From assembly GCF_042665195.1 (NCBI RefSeq), contig NZ_JBHTBW010000032.1, positions 14,422 to 78,421 of the forward strand: 64,000 bases of DNA. Reading direction: 5' to 3'. The notes under the pieces are model-generated. The model worked only from the letters and a program-made list of their open reading frames with translations, did no database searches and was not told the DNA's origin. The DNA is from Laceyella putida. GTDB taxonomy: Bacteria; Bacillota; Bacilli; Thermoactinomycetales; Thermoactinomycetaceae. The position numbers and the translations under genes were made by a program. Shown here one piece after another: positions 50,176 to 59,786 of the stretch (position 1 is the stretch's first letter; each line of letters starts with the position of its first letter).

Positions 50176-50952
50176 ATGAGTCTCCTATCCAAGGCCAGGC
50201 GGATCAATCGCTTGTTGCAACAGGCAGGCGGACAGGCGGTCAGCTTTATGGAGATGTCCCTCGTCATGAGCGATGTGATCGAATGCAATATCTATGTGAT
50301 CAGCCGCAAAGGGAAGATACTGGGTTATGGCAATCCGTTTTTGGAGGAAGCCCAAGTGGAGTTCCCCAAAGAAGTGATGATCCACAAGAAAAGGCTACCT
50401 GTGGGAACCAACGACCGTTTGCTTAAGTTCACGGAAACGGTCGCCAATGGAGACTGGTTGCGTGAGTTTCACTTCGCCGAGTCGGTGCATGTGCCCCATT
50501 TTTTCACCCTCGTCCCCATTCTGGGAGGGGGCGAGCGGCTCGGCACATTATTGCTGACGCGACCGAGTCGGCCGTTCGTTCATGATGATCTGGTCTTGGC
50601 GGAGGTTGCGGCGACGGTGGTGGGCATGGAGATTTTTCGCCAAAAAGCGGAAAAAGTGGAAGAAGAAGCGCGGTCCCGGGCCATGGTGCAGTTGGCGATC
50701 GATTCTCTGTCCTACAGTGAGCAAGAGGCCGTCGAGCACATTTTTGAAGAGATGGACGGCAAAGAAGGGTTGCTGGTGGCAAGCCGAATTGCGGACCGTG
50801 CCGGCATTACCCGGTCCGTCATCGTCAATGCCCTGCGCAAACTGGAAAGCGCGGGTGTCATCGAATCCCGTTCGCTGGGGATGAAAGGAACCTTTATCAA
50901 GGTTTTGAATGAGCGCTTGCTGCCAGCGTTGGAAAAACTACGCAACTCCTAA
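50176..50952 (+). CDS. codY: GTP-sensing global repressor CodY
   Basis: 258 residues (259 in B. subtilis). An N-terminal GAF domain senses branched-chain amino acids; the C-terminal winged helix reads SRIADRAGITRSVIVNALRK and LESAGVIESRSLGMKGTFIK. Represses nutrient-acquisition and stationary-phase genes when GTP and BCAA are high. It lies 19 bases after hslU in the same operon. In B. subtilis the flagellar operon comes next; here it is rpsB. Confidence 0.96.
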   Translation: MSLLSKARRINRLLQQAGGQAVSFMEMSLVMSDVIECNIYVISRKGKILGYGNPFLEEAQVEFPKEVMIHKKRLPVGTNDRLLKFTETVANGDWLREFHFAESVHVPHFFTLVPILGGGERLGTLLLTRPSRPFVHDDLVLAEVAATVVGMEIFRQKAEKVEEEARSRAMVQLAIDSLSYSEQEAVEHIFEEMDGKEGLLVASRIADRAGITRSVIVNALRKLESAGVIESRSLGMKGTFIKVLNERLLPALEKLRNS

Positions 50953-50970
50953 ACAAATCGCGAATACAGC

Positions 50971-51000
50971 TTGCGTAGGCGGATGGGGTTATGGTATATT
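50971..51000 (+). promoter_or_regulatory. rpsB promoter
   Basis: -35 TTGCGT (50971-50976), an 18-base spacer, extended -10 TGGTATATT ending at 51000. It lies about 120 bases before the rpsB start. Confidence 0.65.
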
Positions 51001-51119
51001 CTTGAATGGTGCGAACACACACGTCGAGGTAGTGAGCAGTAGGTGCCGGGCCTGCCCCGGTTACTGCTTTCGATGACTTCGGCGGAGGATAAAACCAAAC
51101 TTAAGGAGGATTTACCCAA
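51001..51119 (+). promoter_or_regulatory. Structured rpsB leader
   Basis: The 5' leader contains a strong hairpin, GAGCAGTA-CCGGG facing CCCCGG-TTACTGC (about 51029-51070), then the AAGGAGG site. Firmicutes rpsB leaders are known to be structured and to bind S2 for autoregulation; that this one does so is inferred. Confidence 0.5.
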
Positions 51120-51827
51120 ATGGCAGTTGTATCCATGAAACAATTGTTAGAAGCGGGGGTACACTTCGGACATCAAACCCGTCGTTGGAACCCAAAAATG
51201 AGCAAGTACATCTTCACCGAGCGTAACGGAATCTACATCATTGACCTGCAAAAAACCGTTAAAATGATGGAACAAGCGTACAGCTTCGTGCGTGACCTGT
51301 CCGTAAACGGCGGAAACGTTCTGTTTGTGGGCACCAAAAAACAAGCGCAAGAAGCAGTGAAAGAAGAAGCTGCACGTTGCGATATGTTCTATGTCAACCA
51401 CCGTTGGCTGGGTGGTACGCTCACCAACTTCCAAACCATCCGCAAGCGCATCGATCGCCTGCATGAGTTGGAGCGCATGGAAGAAGATGGCACTTTTGAT
51501 GTTCTTCCAAAGAAAGAAGTCATTCTCCTGAAGAAAGAGCAAGCGAAACTGGAGAAATTCTTGGGCGGCATCAAAAACATGAAAAAACTGCCTGATGCAC
51601 TCTTCGTGATCGACCCGCGCAAAGAGCGCATCGCGGTGGCTGAAGCTCGCAAACTCAACATCCCAATCGTTGCGATTGTGGACACCAACTGTGATCCAGA
51701 CGAAGTAGATTATGTGATCCCAGGTAACGATGATGCCATCCGTGCCGTTCGTCTCTTCACTGGAAAAATTGCCGATGCAATTTTGGAAGGTCGTCAAGGC
51801 GAGCAACAAAGCACAACTGCTTCCTAA
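51120..51827 (+). CDS. rpsB: 30S ribosomal protein S2
   Basis: 235 residues. S2 signatures: LLEAGVHFGHQTRRWNPKM at the N-terminus, RWLGGTLTNFQTIRKRI in the middle and IPIVAIVDTNCDPDEVDYVI and PGNDDAIRAVRL near the C-terminus. Needed for late assembly of the 30S subunit. A terminator between rpsB and tsf allows unequal expression. Confidence 0.98.
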   Translation: MAVVSMKQLLEAGVHFGHQTRRWNPKMSKYIFTERNGIYIIDLQKTVKMMEQAYSFVRDLSVNGGNVLFVGTKKQAQEAVKEEAARCDMFYVNHRWLGGTLTNFQTIRKRIDRLHELERMEEDGTFDVLPKKEVILLKKEQAKLEKFLGGIKNMKKLPDALFVIDPRKERIAVAEARKLNIPIVAIVDTNCDPDEVDYVIPGNDDAIRAVRLFTGKIADAILEGRQGEQQSTTAS

Positions 51828-51833
51828 TGAGTA

Positions 51834-51880
51834 AAAGAGGGTGGCATGAAACAAACGCGTTTCTTGCCCACCCCTTTTTA
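51834..51880 (+). terminator. rpsB terminator or attenuator
   Basis: AGAGGGTGG and ATGAAAC pair with GTTTCTT and CCACCCCT, then TTTTT. It lies before tsf. Confidence 0.75.
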
Positions 51881-51908
51881 TACGCAAAAAAACTAAGGAG
51901 GGCCTCAC

Positions 51909-52562
51909 ATGGCAATTACTGCAGCTATGGTAAAAGAACTGCGCGAAAAAACCGGCGCAGGAATGATGGATTGTAAAAAAGCGCTTACTGAAACGGGCGG
52001 TGACATGAACAAAGCGATCGACTATCTGCGCGAGAAAGGGATCGCCAAAGCTGCGAAAAAAGCAGACCGCATTGCGGCTGAAGGGATTGTTGAGTCCTAC
52101 ATACATGCTGGCGGACGGATTGGCGTGCTCGTGGAAGTGAACTGCGAAACCGACTTCGTGGCCAAAAACGAAGACTTCCGTCAATTCGTGAAAGACGTTG
52201 CGATGCAAATCGCCGCTATGAACCCCAAATACGTTCGTCGTGATGAAATCCCGCAAGAAGAAATTGAAAAAGAGCGTGAAATCCTCAAGCAACAAGCGCT
52301 TCAAGAAGGTAAACCAGCAAACATCGTCGACAAAATGGTGGAAGGCCGTCTGACCAAACACTTCAAAGACATCTGCCTGGTTGACCAACCATTCGTGAAA
52401 GACTCCGACAAGACGATCGACCAAGTGACCAAAGAACTGATTGCAAAAATTGGTGAAAACATCAACATCCGCCGTTTCGTGCGTTTCGAAATGGGTGAAG
52501 GCCTCGAAAAACGCCAAGACAACTTCGTGGAAGAAGTAATGGCTCAAGTAAAGAAAGACTAA
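51909..52562 (+). CDS. tsf: Elongation factor Ts
   Basis: 217 residues, of the short type found in Thermus-like and some Firmicutes proteins (B. subtilis has 293). The UBA domain KELREKTGAGMMDCKKAL, the GDP-release core with ETDFVAKNEDFRQFVKDV and a single core repeat are present; the second coiled-coil repeat is missing. Recycles EF-Tu. Confidence 0.96.
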   Translation: MAITAAMVKELREKTGAGMMDCKKALTETGGDMNKAIDYLREKGIAKAAKKADRIAAEGIVESYIHAGGRIGVLVEVNCETDFVAKNEDFRQFVKDVAMQIAAMNPKYVRRDEIPQEEIEKEREILKQQALQEGKPANIVDKMVEGRLTKHFKDICLVDQPFVKDSDKTIDQVTKELIAKIGENINIRRFVRFEMGEGLEKRQDNFVEEVMAQVKKD

Positions 52563-52573
52563 GGCAGTTATAT

Positions 52574-52605
52574 AGGGAACACGACTGGTGTGTTCCCTTT
52601 TTTTA
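52574..52605 (+). terminator. tsf terminator
   Basis: AGGGAACAC (52574-52582) with GTGTTCCCT (52590-52598), then T7. Confidence 0.9.
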
Positions 52606-52691
52606 ACTAAAATTCTACCATAACCGTAGGGACAACGGAGTTAGCCCGGTCCATTTCTCGTCCATTAACGGGATTGCCCGGGAAGCTCCCG

Positions 52692-52723
52692 CCTCTCACC
52701 GCCGGCGTGGCGGAGAGCGGTGC
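52692..52723 (+). promoter_or_regulatory. GC-rich hairpin in the pyrH leader
   Basis: CCGC-CTCT-CCGCC pairs with GGCGG-AGAG-CGG upstream of pyrH. No T tract follows, so it is not a terminator; it may be a leader structure. Confidence 0.4.
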
Positions 52724-52765
52724 ATGAAGAGATGTAGCTGATATTGGTTGGAACGGAGGAAAGTC

Positions 52766-53491
52766 ATGAGTACTCCCAAGTATAAACGGGTTGTCTTAAA
52801 GCTGAGTGGCGAAGCGTTAGCAGGAGGAATGGGCTACGGTATCGAATCTAACGTGATTCACTCTTTGGCCAAACAGATCAAAGAAGTTGTGGCACTGGGT
52901 GTGGAAGTGGCTGTGGTGGTTGGCGGCGGCAACATCTGGCGCGGCATCAAAGGGTCTGAGCGGGGGATCGACCGGGCCACGGCAGACTATATGGGGATGC
53001 TGGCAACGGTCATGAATTCGCTTGCTTTGCAGGATGCACTGGAGAGCATGGATGTGCCCACCCGCGTGCAATCCTCCATAGAAATGAGACAAGTAGCAGA
53101 GCCATATATTCGCCGCCGCGCGATTCGCCACCTGGAAAAAGGGCGTGTCGTCATCTTTGCCGCGGGGAATGGGAACCCATTCTTTTCCACGGATACGACG
53201 GCTGCGCTTCGGGCTGCCGAAATCGAGGCAGAAGTGATCTTGATGGCGAAAAACGGTGTGGATGGTGTATATACCGCCGACCCATCGAAAGACCCAAATG
53301 CTGAAAAATATGAATCACTCACCTACCTTGAGATCCTCAGCAAAGGATTGAAGGTGATGGACTCTACTGCTTCCTCATTATGCATGGATAACAATATTCC
53401 GCTGATTGTCTTCAATATTTCCGAAGAAGGCAATATTCGCCGCGTTCTATTAGGAGAACATATTGGAACATTGGTAAAGGGGAGCGTGTAA
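52766..53491 (+). CDS. pyrH: Uridylate kinase
   Basis: 241 residues from the ATG behind GGAACGGAGGA. Phosphorylates UMP to UDP. Amino-acid-kinase fold with VVLKLSGEALAG, VVVGGGNIWRG, the UMP site RATADYMGMLATVMNSLALQ, and TDTTAALRAAEIEAE. Essential, feeding pyrimidine nucleotide and cell-wall precursor synthesis. frr starts 2 bases later. Confidence 0.97.
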   Translation: MSTPKYKRVVLKLSGEALAGGMGYGIESNVIHSLAKQIKEVVALGVEVAVVVGGGNIWRGIKGSERGIDRATADYMGMLATVMNSLALQDALESMDVPTRVQSSIEMRQVAEPYIRRRAIRHLEKGRVVIFAAGNGNPFFSTDTTAALRAAEIEAEVILMAKNGVDGVYTADPSKDPNAEKYESLTYLEILSKGLKVMDSTASSLCMDNNIPLIVFNISEEGNIRRVLLGEHIGTLVKGSV

Positions 53492-53493
53492 TC

Positions 53494-54048
53494 ATGAACC
53501 AGGTGAAAAGCCAAGCGCAAGATAAAATGGAGAAATCCATCCAAGTGCTGAAAAAAGACTTATTGACATTACGTGCGGGACGGGCCAATCCGGCGATTCT
53601 GGATAAGGTCACGGTGGAATATTATGGTTCTGAGATGCCAATCAACCAAACCGCGAACATCTCCGCGCCAGATCCTCGCACATTGGTGATCCAGCCTTGG
53701 GACAAATCGGTTTTGAGTGAGATTGAGCGTGCGATCATGAAGGCTGAGTTGGGATTAACCCCAACCAACGACGGAAATGTCATCCGCATCACCATTCCGG
53801 CGCTGACGGAAGAACGTCGGACCGAACTGGTGAAAGTGGCTCGCAAAATGGGGGAGGAAGCCAAAATTGCCATCCGCAATGTTCGCCGCGATGCCAATGA
53901 TGAGCTGAAAAAGATGGAGAAAAACGGAGAAATCCCAGAAGACACCTCTCGTCGCGGTCAAGAAGAGATTCAAAAGTTGACAGACCGTTTTATCAAAGAA
54001 GTGGATCAAGTGGTTGGCGACAAAGAGAAAGAAATCATGGAGATTTAA
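53494..54048 (+). CDS. frr: Ribosome recycling factor
   Basis: 184 residues, coupled to pyrH. The long three-helix bundle with KDLLTLRAGRANPAILDKV and the final RRGQEEIQKLTDRFIKEVD, and domain II with YGSEMPINQTANI, are typical. Splits post-termination ribosomes together with EF-G. Confidence 0.97.
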   Translation: MNQVKSQAQDKMEKSIQVLKKDLLTLRAGRANPAILDKVTVEYYGSEMPINQTANISAPDPRTLVIQPWDKSVLSEIERAIMKAELGLTPTNDGNVIRITIPALTEERRTELVKVARKMGEEAKIAIRNVRRDANDELKKMEKNGEIPEDTSRRGQEEIQKLTDRFIKEVDQVVGDKEKEIMEI

Positions 54049-54068
54049 TAGAGCATGATCTGGGTGGG

Positions 54069-54096
54069 AACCCCTTCGCTTTCGAGGGGGTTTTCT
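54069..54096 (+). terminator. frr terminator
   Basis: AACCCCTTCG (54069-54078) with CGAGGGGGTT (54083-54092), then TTC. Confidence 0.75.
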
Positions 54097-54153
54097 ATCT
54101 ACTTCATCCTAGTTTGTCTAGGGAGATGAGTCCTTGGTTCGGGGGAATGTTCT

Positions 54154-54936
54154 ATGATCAAATCGCTTAAGCGTTTGGTAAATGGAGAAAAAGGTTCGGA
54201 AAGAACGAAAGAAGAGCTGCTTGAAGTCATCAAATCCGTCCCGTTGCCGGAGCATGTTGCCATCATTACGGATGGGAACGGCCGCTGGGCGAAAATGCGC
54301 GGTTTGCCGCGTACGGCGGGCCATGCCCAAGGGATGAAACGTGTACGCGAGATTATCCGGGCGGCCGATTCGTTGGGAATCAAAGTGTTGACTTTCTACT
54401 CTTTCTCAACGGAAAACTGGAAACGCCCGAAAGATGAAGTCGAATATTTGATGAAATTGCCAATCGAGTTTCTGAAGACGGACTTGCAAGAACTGATGAA
54501 ACGGAATGTCAAAGTGCAGATGTTGGGGGAAAAAAGCAAGACCCCATCGGCAACCCAACAGGCGTTAATCGAGTTTGAAGAAAAAACGAAAGAAAATACG
54601 GGCCTTATCCTTAATTTTGCGATCAATTACGGTTCAAGGGATGAAATTTTGCATGCGATTCGTCAAATTATAGAAGATGTACAAAATGGTGATATTGATA
54701 AGGAACAAGTGAATGAACAGTTGATGGGTCAATATCTGTTGACGAAAGGGTTGCCGGACCCCGACCTGGTGATTCGCACAAGCGGGGAAATTCGCGTCAG
54801 TAACTTCCTCCTGTGGCAACTGGCTTATAGTGAACTTTGGTTTACGGACGTACTCTGGCCTGACTTTACCGATGAAATATTCTATCTAGCGATCGAAGAT
54901 TTCCAACGTCGTTCGCGTCGGTTTGGAGCGGTGTAA
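54154..54936 (+). CDS. uppS: Undecaprenyl diphosphate synthase
   Basis: 260 residues. Condenses eight isopentenyl units onto farnesyl-PP to make the lipid carrier of cell-wall synthesis. The catalytic Asp40 lies in ITDGNGRWAKMRGLPRTAGH; later motifs are YSFSTENWKRPKDEVEYLM and DPDLVIRTSGEIRVSNFL. The first 30 residues are a short basic extension. cdsA follows 19 bases on. Confidence 0.96.
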   Translation: MIKSLKRLVNGEKGSERTKEELLEVIKSVPLPEHVAIITDGNGRWAKMRGLPRTAGHAQGMKRVREIIRAADSLGIKVLTFYSFSTENWKRPKDEVEYLMKLPIEFLKTDLQELMKRNVKVQMLGEKSKTPSATQQALIEFEEKTKENTGLILNFAINYGSRDEILHAIRQIIEDVQNGDIDKEQVNEQLMGQYLLTKGLPDPDLVIRTSGEIRVSNFLLWQLAYSELWFTDVLWPDFTDEIFYLAIEDFQRRSRRFGAV

Positions 54937-54955
54937 TAGACAGGGGAAATAGCAG

Positions 54956-55753
54956 ATGAAAGAACGTATCATTACAGGTGTTTTAGGGGCTGTAGGATTC
55001 TTATTACTCACATACTTAGGCGATTGGTATTATACTGGTCTGATGTTTGTGTTGGCTGTGCTCGCGTTTCTGGAGTATGCCAACATGAAACAGTTCGCCC
55101 TCACAAGTTTGCAGACCGTCATTGGCGTGGGTCTTGCCACCTGTTTTTTTGTGAGCGGCCTGATGAAAGTGCATGTGGTGCCGCCATACGCTTTCCTACA
55201 GGACCCCTACCCCATTATGTTTGGCCTAACCCTTTACTTGGTTCTGATTGTGCTGAGCCGGAACCAATTTGACCTCTTTCAGATGGCTTATCTGTTTGTT
55301 GGTGCCATATACATAGGGTATGGGTTCTCCTATATGATGCAGACGATTTGGAAACCGAACGGTCTGGCATGGTCGTTGTTGGTGATTTTGGTCACGTGGG
55401 CCAATGATTCAGGTGCTTATTTCATCGGCAAACGATGGGGCAAGCATAAGTTGTGGCCGGACATCAGCCCCAATAAAACGATCGAAGGTTCGCTTGGCGG
55501 CGTGTTGTTTGGACTTGTGATGAGTTTGATTATCTGTTTGGTTTCAGGTTTGGGTGGATTTATCTTTGCAGTGGGAATCGGTTTGTTGATCACCATTGTG
55601 GGACAAATGGGCGATCTGGTGGAGTCCGCTTGGAAGCGAAGCGTGGGCGTGAAAGATTCCGGCACGATTTTGCCTGGACATGGCGGTGTGCTGGATCGCT
55701 TTGACAGTCTCATTTTTACGTTTATTATCTTGTATTTGGTTCAGGTGGTGTAA
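54956..55753 (+). CDS. cdsA: Phosphatidate cytidylyltransferase
   Basis: 265 residues with about eight membrane segments. Makes CDP-diacylglycerol from CTP and phosphatidate. The family signature is at the C-terminal end: VGVKDSGTILPGHGGVLDRF, with ISPNKTIEGSLGGVLFG before it. Behind AGGGGAAAT. Confidence 0.95.
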   Translation: MKERIITGVLGAVGFLLLTYLGDWYYTGLMFVLAVLAFLEYANMKQFALTSLQTVIGVGLATCFFVSGLMKVHVVPPYAFLQDPYPIMFGLTLYLVLIVLSRNQFDLFQMAYLFVGAIYIGYGFSYMMQTIWKPNGLAWSLLVILVTWANDSGAYFIGKRWGKHKLWPDISPNKTIEGSLGGVLFGLVMSLIICLVSGLGGFIFAVGIGLLITIVGQMGDLVESAWKRSVGVKDSGTILPGHGGVLDRFDSLIFTFIILYLVQVV

Positions 55754-55767
55754 AGGGAGGAATAGGG

Positions 55768-56925
55768 ATGCCGGAGAAGATAGCGATTCTCGGCTCGACA
55801 GGCTCTATTGGGACGAGTACCTTAGATGTGGTGGCCCAACACCCGGATGAGTACCAAGTGGTTGCGTTGGCGGCGGGGTCCAACGTGGATAAGATGATTG
55901 AGCAAGTAAAACAATTTCGTCCCCAACTGGTGGCGATGAAGACCAAAGACGCCGCCGAGTGTGTGGTGCGAGAAGTACCATCGGGCGTAACGGTGGTGTG
56001 GGGCGATGAAGGTTTGCTGGAAGTGGCGGCGCATCCTGAAGCCACCTATGTGGTTTCCTCATTGGTGGGAAGCGCGGGCCTAAGACCTACATTGGCGGCC
56101 ATTCAGGCAGGGAAAAAAGTGGGTTTGGCCAATAAAGAAACATTGGTCACAGCGGGCCATATCGTCACGGCAGAAGCGAAACGGGCCGGCGTGCCGCTTC
56201 TGCCGATCGACAGTGAGCACTCGGCCATCTTCCAATGCTTGAATGGGGAACATCCCGAAGATGTTGTGCGGTTAATGGTGACGGCTTCCGGTGGTTCTTT
56301 CCGTGATTGGACAAGGGAAGAATTAAAGGAAGCCACGGTGGAGAAAGCGCTTAGACATCCAAACTGGGCGATGGGCGCCAAAGTGACCATCGATTCGGCC
56401 ACGATGATGAACAAAGGTCTGGAAGTGATTGAAGCGCACTGGTTATTTGATCTTCCGTATGAGAAAATAGATGTAATTCTTCATCCTCAGAGCATTATTC
56501 ACTCCATGGTCGAATTTCGCGATGGTGCGGTCATGGCCCAACTTGGCACGCCTGACATGAAAGTGCCCATCCAATATGCGCTGTCTTATCCGCGTCGTTT
56601 GCCTTTGGCGACGGAGCGGTTGGATTTGCTGAAACTGGCCCGCCTCGACTTTCGTCCGGCCGATTTTGACCGCTATCCATGCTTAAGAATGGCATATGAA
56701 GCGGGAAAAGCGGGAGGAACCATGACGACCGTGTTAAATGCGGCCAATGAAGTAGCCGTTGCTGCCTTCCTCAAAGGAAATTGTTCTTTCCTGATGATTG
56801 AAGAAGTGGTGGAGCGGGCGTTAAACGCGCATATTCCGGTGACCAATCCATCGTTGGAAGAGATTGATGCAGCTGATTCTTGGGCACGGCAATTTGCTTC
56901 AGATTGTATGCTGCACTCAGTGTAG
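55768..56925 (+). CDS. dxr: 1-deoxy-D-xylulose 5-phosphate reductoisomerase
   Basis: 385 residues behind AAAGGGAGG. Second step of the MEP isoprenoid pathway, forming MEP with NADPH. Visible: NADPH loop ILGSTGSIGTSTLDVV, metal/substrate site LPIDSEHSAIFQ, VTASGGSFRDW, HPNWAMGAKVTIDSATMMNK, and the C-terminal NAANEVAVAAFL. It shows the host uses the MEP pathway that supplies UppS. Confidence 0.96.
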   Translation: MPEKIAILGSTGSIGTSTLDVVAQHPDEYQVVALAAGSNVDKMIEQVKQFRPQLVAMKTKDAAECVVREVPSGVTVVWGDEGLLEVAAHPEATYVVSSLVGSAGLRPTLAAIQAGKKVGLANKETLVTAGHIVTAEAKRAGVPLLPIDSEHSAIFQCLNGEHPEDVVRLMVTASGGSFRDWTREELKEATVEKALRHPNWAMGAKVTIDSATMMNKGLEVIEAHWLFDLPYEKIDVILHPQSIIHSMVEFRDGAVMAQLGTPDMKVPIQYALSYPRRLPLATERLDLLKLARLDFRPADFDRYPCLRMAYEAGKAGGTMTTVLNAANEVAVAAFLKGNCSFLMIEEVVERALNAHIPVTNPSLEEIDAADSWARQFASDCMLHSV

Positions 56926-56966
56926 ATGGTTTGAGGCTGTTGATTACCGGATGGTGGTGATAACCC

Positions 56967-58229
56967 ATGCAAACAGTGATCGTTTTTATTTTGGTGTTGA
57001 GCTTGTTGGTGTTTATCCATGAATTGGGCCATTTTCTCTTTGCCAAGCGTGCGGGGATCTTGGTCAGGGAGTTTGCGATCGGGTTTGGACCGAAGATTTT
57101 TACCAAAATTCATGGAGAAACGATCTATTCGATTCGAGCTCTGCCGTTGGGCGGGTTTGTGCGTATGGCCGGAGAAGACGCCGAGTTGGTGGAGCTGAAA
57201 ACGGGTTCGCTCATATACGCGACACAAACGGCAGATGGCAAGTTGGACCACCTCTACCTGTATGAGCCGCCACAGCTGGACCAAGCCGTGGTGATGGGCT
57301 GGGTGGTGAAGGCGGACTTGGAAAAGGAATTGTACATTGTGCTGGAAGACCAAGTACAGCGCGAGCATAAATATCCTTTGCATCGACAAGCATTGATTCA
57401 TTACGATGAGAAAAACTTTATGCAAATTGCCCCATTGGATCGGCAGTTCGGCTCCAAAACAGTAGGGCAAAAAGCGTTGGCGATTTTTGCCGGACCCCTG
57501 TTTAACATTATCCTGACGGTGATTCTCTTTGCGGTTCTCACCTTGATGTCTGGGATTGAAGACCGGTTGCCGGTGGATCAAGTGATGCCCAATGCGCCGG
57601 CGGCCAAAGCGGGCATCAAAGCGGGTGACTTGATTACGGCGGTCAACGGCAAAGAGGTTCGGAATATGGATCAATTGCGATACGCGTTGATGGAGTCCAA
57701 AGGCAACGAAGTGACGGTGACCGTCAAACGCGGCGGTGAGACGTTGCAATACCCGCTGACGCCTCAGAAAAAGGGGGAATTGTATCAGATCGGTGTGCAG
57801 TTCCGCCAAGATGAAATGAAGCGGGAGGCGTCGTTTGGCGAAGCGGTGGGAGCCGGATTTACCAAAACCTACGATTGGACGGTCATGATTGTGGATAGCT
57901 TGGGCAATCTGGTGACGGGGCAAATGTCTGTGCAAAGCCTCGGCGGACCTGTCCAGATGGGGAACATCACTGGAAAGGCGGCTCAAAGCGGGATCGAGCC
58001 ACTGATCCAAATAACGGCGCTCTTAAGCTTAAACCTGGGGATATTCAACCTGTTGCCCATTCCGGCCCTGGATGGCAGTCGGCTTGTCTTTATCGGTTTG
58101 GAAGCCATTCGCCGCCGACCAATCGACCCAAATAAGGAAAGTATGGTGCATTTTGTCGGATTTGCTTTGTTGATGATGTTGATGATCTTCGTTACATATA
58201 ACGATATTAAAAAGATCTTCTTCTCATAA
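56967..58229 (+). CDS. rseP: Site-2 zinc metalloprotease RseP/RasP
   Basis: 420 residues. Cleaves anti-sigma factors and leftover signal peptides inside the membrane. Zinc-binding HELGH (His18, Glu19, His22) is in the first helix; a PDZ domain spans about residues 195-275 (VMPNAPAAKAGIKAGDLITA); the third motif is NLLPIPALDGSRLVF. A roughly 50-residue stretch after GEDAE (about 75-135) is longer than in some relatives. End of the dxr-rseP run; a terminator follows. Confidence 0.95.
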   Translation: MQTVIVFILVLSLLVFIHELGHFLFAKRAGILVREFAIGFGPKIFTKIHGETIYSIRALPLGGFVRMAGEDAELVELKTGSLIYATQTADGKLDHLYLYEPPQLDQAVVMGWVVKADLEKELYIVLEDQVQREHKYPLHRQALIHYDEKNFMQIAPLDRQFGSKTVGQKALAIFAGPLFNIILTVILFAVLTLMSGIEDRLPVDQVMPNAPAAKAGIKAGDLITAVNGKEVRNMDQLRYALMESKGNEVTVTVKRGGETLQYPLTPQKKGELYQIGVQFRQDEMKREASFGEAVGAGFTKTYDWTVMIVDSLGNLVTGQMSVQSLGGPVQMGNITGKAAQSGIEPLIQITALLSLNLGIFNLLPIPALDGSRLVFIGLEAIRRRPIDPNKESMVHFVGFALLMMLMIFVTYNDIKKIFFS

Positions 58230-58249
58230 ACGACGATATTCGGCACGCG

Positions 58250-58285
58250 AAACCGAAGCTCATCTGGGATGGGCTTCGGTTTTTG
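58250..58285 (+). terminator. rseP terminator
   Basis: AAACCGAAGC (58250-58259) with GCTTCGGTTT (58273-58282), then TTT. Confidence 0.88.
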
Positions 58286-58400
58286 CGTGGAAGAATGTTT
58301 TGATATAAAATAATAAATATACATTATATTAAGAATTTATTTTGAATTTCGTATATAACCGCCGCAAGGCTGAAGGGGGGGTTGATTTCGCTACCAAAAA

Positions 58401-58414
58401 TGTAAGCGCATACA
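58401..58414 (+). promoter_or_regulatory. cre box upstream of the sugar ABC importer
   Basis: TGTAAGCGCATACA agrees with the degenerate cre consensus WTGNAARCGYWWWCA (one mismatch to the stricter form). It lies 87 bases before the binding-protein gene and suggests CcpA control, in line with a sugar importer. Confidence 0.7.
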
Positions 58415-58500
58415 TTAAGCCGGTGTCGAAGTTGAGTTTGGATTTGCGTCTGTTATTTATAGCCTCTAGCTTTATTAACTAAAAAAAGGAGGAGAGACAG

Positions 58501-59770
58501 ATGGTTCGCGTCAAGATGATTTTACTTAGTATTTTGATGATCGTGGGAAGTTGCCTGATGACGGCTTGCAACATCCCACAGAACGAGTCGGCTGCGCATG
58601 AAAAAGTGACTTTGACGATGTGGTTTTGGCGAGGGGCCGGATTTGAGAAGATTATTCCCGAGTTTAACAAAACCCATCCCCATATTGAGATCAAACCACA
58701 GATCATCAAGTGGGAAGATGCGCACTCCAAATTGTTTACGGCACTGTCAGCGGGAGCCGGCGCCCCCGACATCGCTATGATAGACATTTCGTTTGTGGAT
58801 ACCTTTCTGCAATATCCAAACACTTTTTATAACTTAAATAAGTTGGGGGCCAAGTCGATTCAACCGCAATATCTTGATTGGAAATGGAACCAGGCGGTGA
58901 AAGGAAATCATGTGATGGGTCTGCCGACTGATACGGGGCCCACGGTCATGTATTATCGCGCCGATTTATTCAAACAGCAGGTTTACCCTATCAACCGGAA
59001 GAGGTGGCCAAGCAAATAAAAACATGGGAAGACTTTATGGAAGCGGTGAGGTATTAAAAAAGAAGACCGGTAAATATCTTCTTTTCTCACCCAAAAACCT
59101 GTTTGAAGCGGTTCGTGACCAAGGGGCCACCCCTTATTTCAATCGCAATAACCAATTGGTGATGGACCGAAATCCGCAAACCCTGAAAGCGTGGAATTAC
59201 ATGGTGAAAGCCAAACAGCTGGGAATTGCCGGGAGGTTTACTTGGTTGAATGCCGAGATGACGGCCGGAATGAACAAAGGCGATTTTGCAGTGGTGCTGT
59301 CGGCGGCATGGGCGCGGGGCGTCATCGAGACCAACTCTCCCGATACGAAAGGGTTATGGCAAGCGGCACCGATGCCAGAAGGTTCAGCCAATATGGGCAG
59401 GTCTTTTTTGACTCTGCCAAAACAAGGCAAGCATCCGCAAGAAGCTTATGAAGCGATCCGTTGGCTGTTATCTCCTGAACAGCATCTTAAGGTGTTTAAA
59501 AATGAAGGGAACTTCCCGTCCACTCCCTCTGTCTATCAGGATCCGACCATTTATGATGCTAGCTATCCGTTTTGGCAAGGGCAAAAATTGGGTCGGTTAT
59601 ATGGGGAAGCGGCCAAACAGGTCAAAAGCAGTTATAAAGGGGCCAGGTACAGGGTCGTGGATGTCGTGGTCGGCAAGGAAATCGATTTGGTCATCAATAC
59701 CAACAAAGTTCCGGACAAAGCGTGGAAAGACATATTGCGACAAGTCCAAATGGTCTTGGAGCGTGGATAA
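58501..59770 (+). pseudogene. Sugar ABC transporter substrate-binding lipoprotein, frame-broken
   Basis: Reads as a family-1 extracellular solute-binding protein (about 425 residues) split by two frame breaks. The first part (58501 to about 58977) has a lipobox LMTACN and the TMWFWRGAGFEKIIPEFN start typical of MalE/UgpB-type proteins. Restoring one G near 58977 (CAGCAGG to CAGGCAGG) continues as KQAGLPYQPEEVAKQIKTWE, and one G near 59045 (GCGGTGAGG to GCGGGTGAGG) continues as FMEAGEVLKKKTGKYLL into the intact C-terminal part ending 59770. As written it cannot make a whole protein. Confidence 0.8.
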
Positions 59771-59786
59771 GTTAGGAGGGAAAGGC

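Noticed and set aside
51147..52547. A 466-codon minus-strand frame over rpsB and tsf
   Set aside because: Spans two conserved genes and a terminator; Phe/His-rich composition is the usual antisense shadow.
56673..58010. A 445-codon minus-strand frame over dxr and rseP
   Set aside because: Antisense to two conserved genes; no ribosome site and no recognisable domain.
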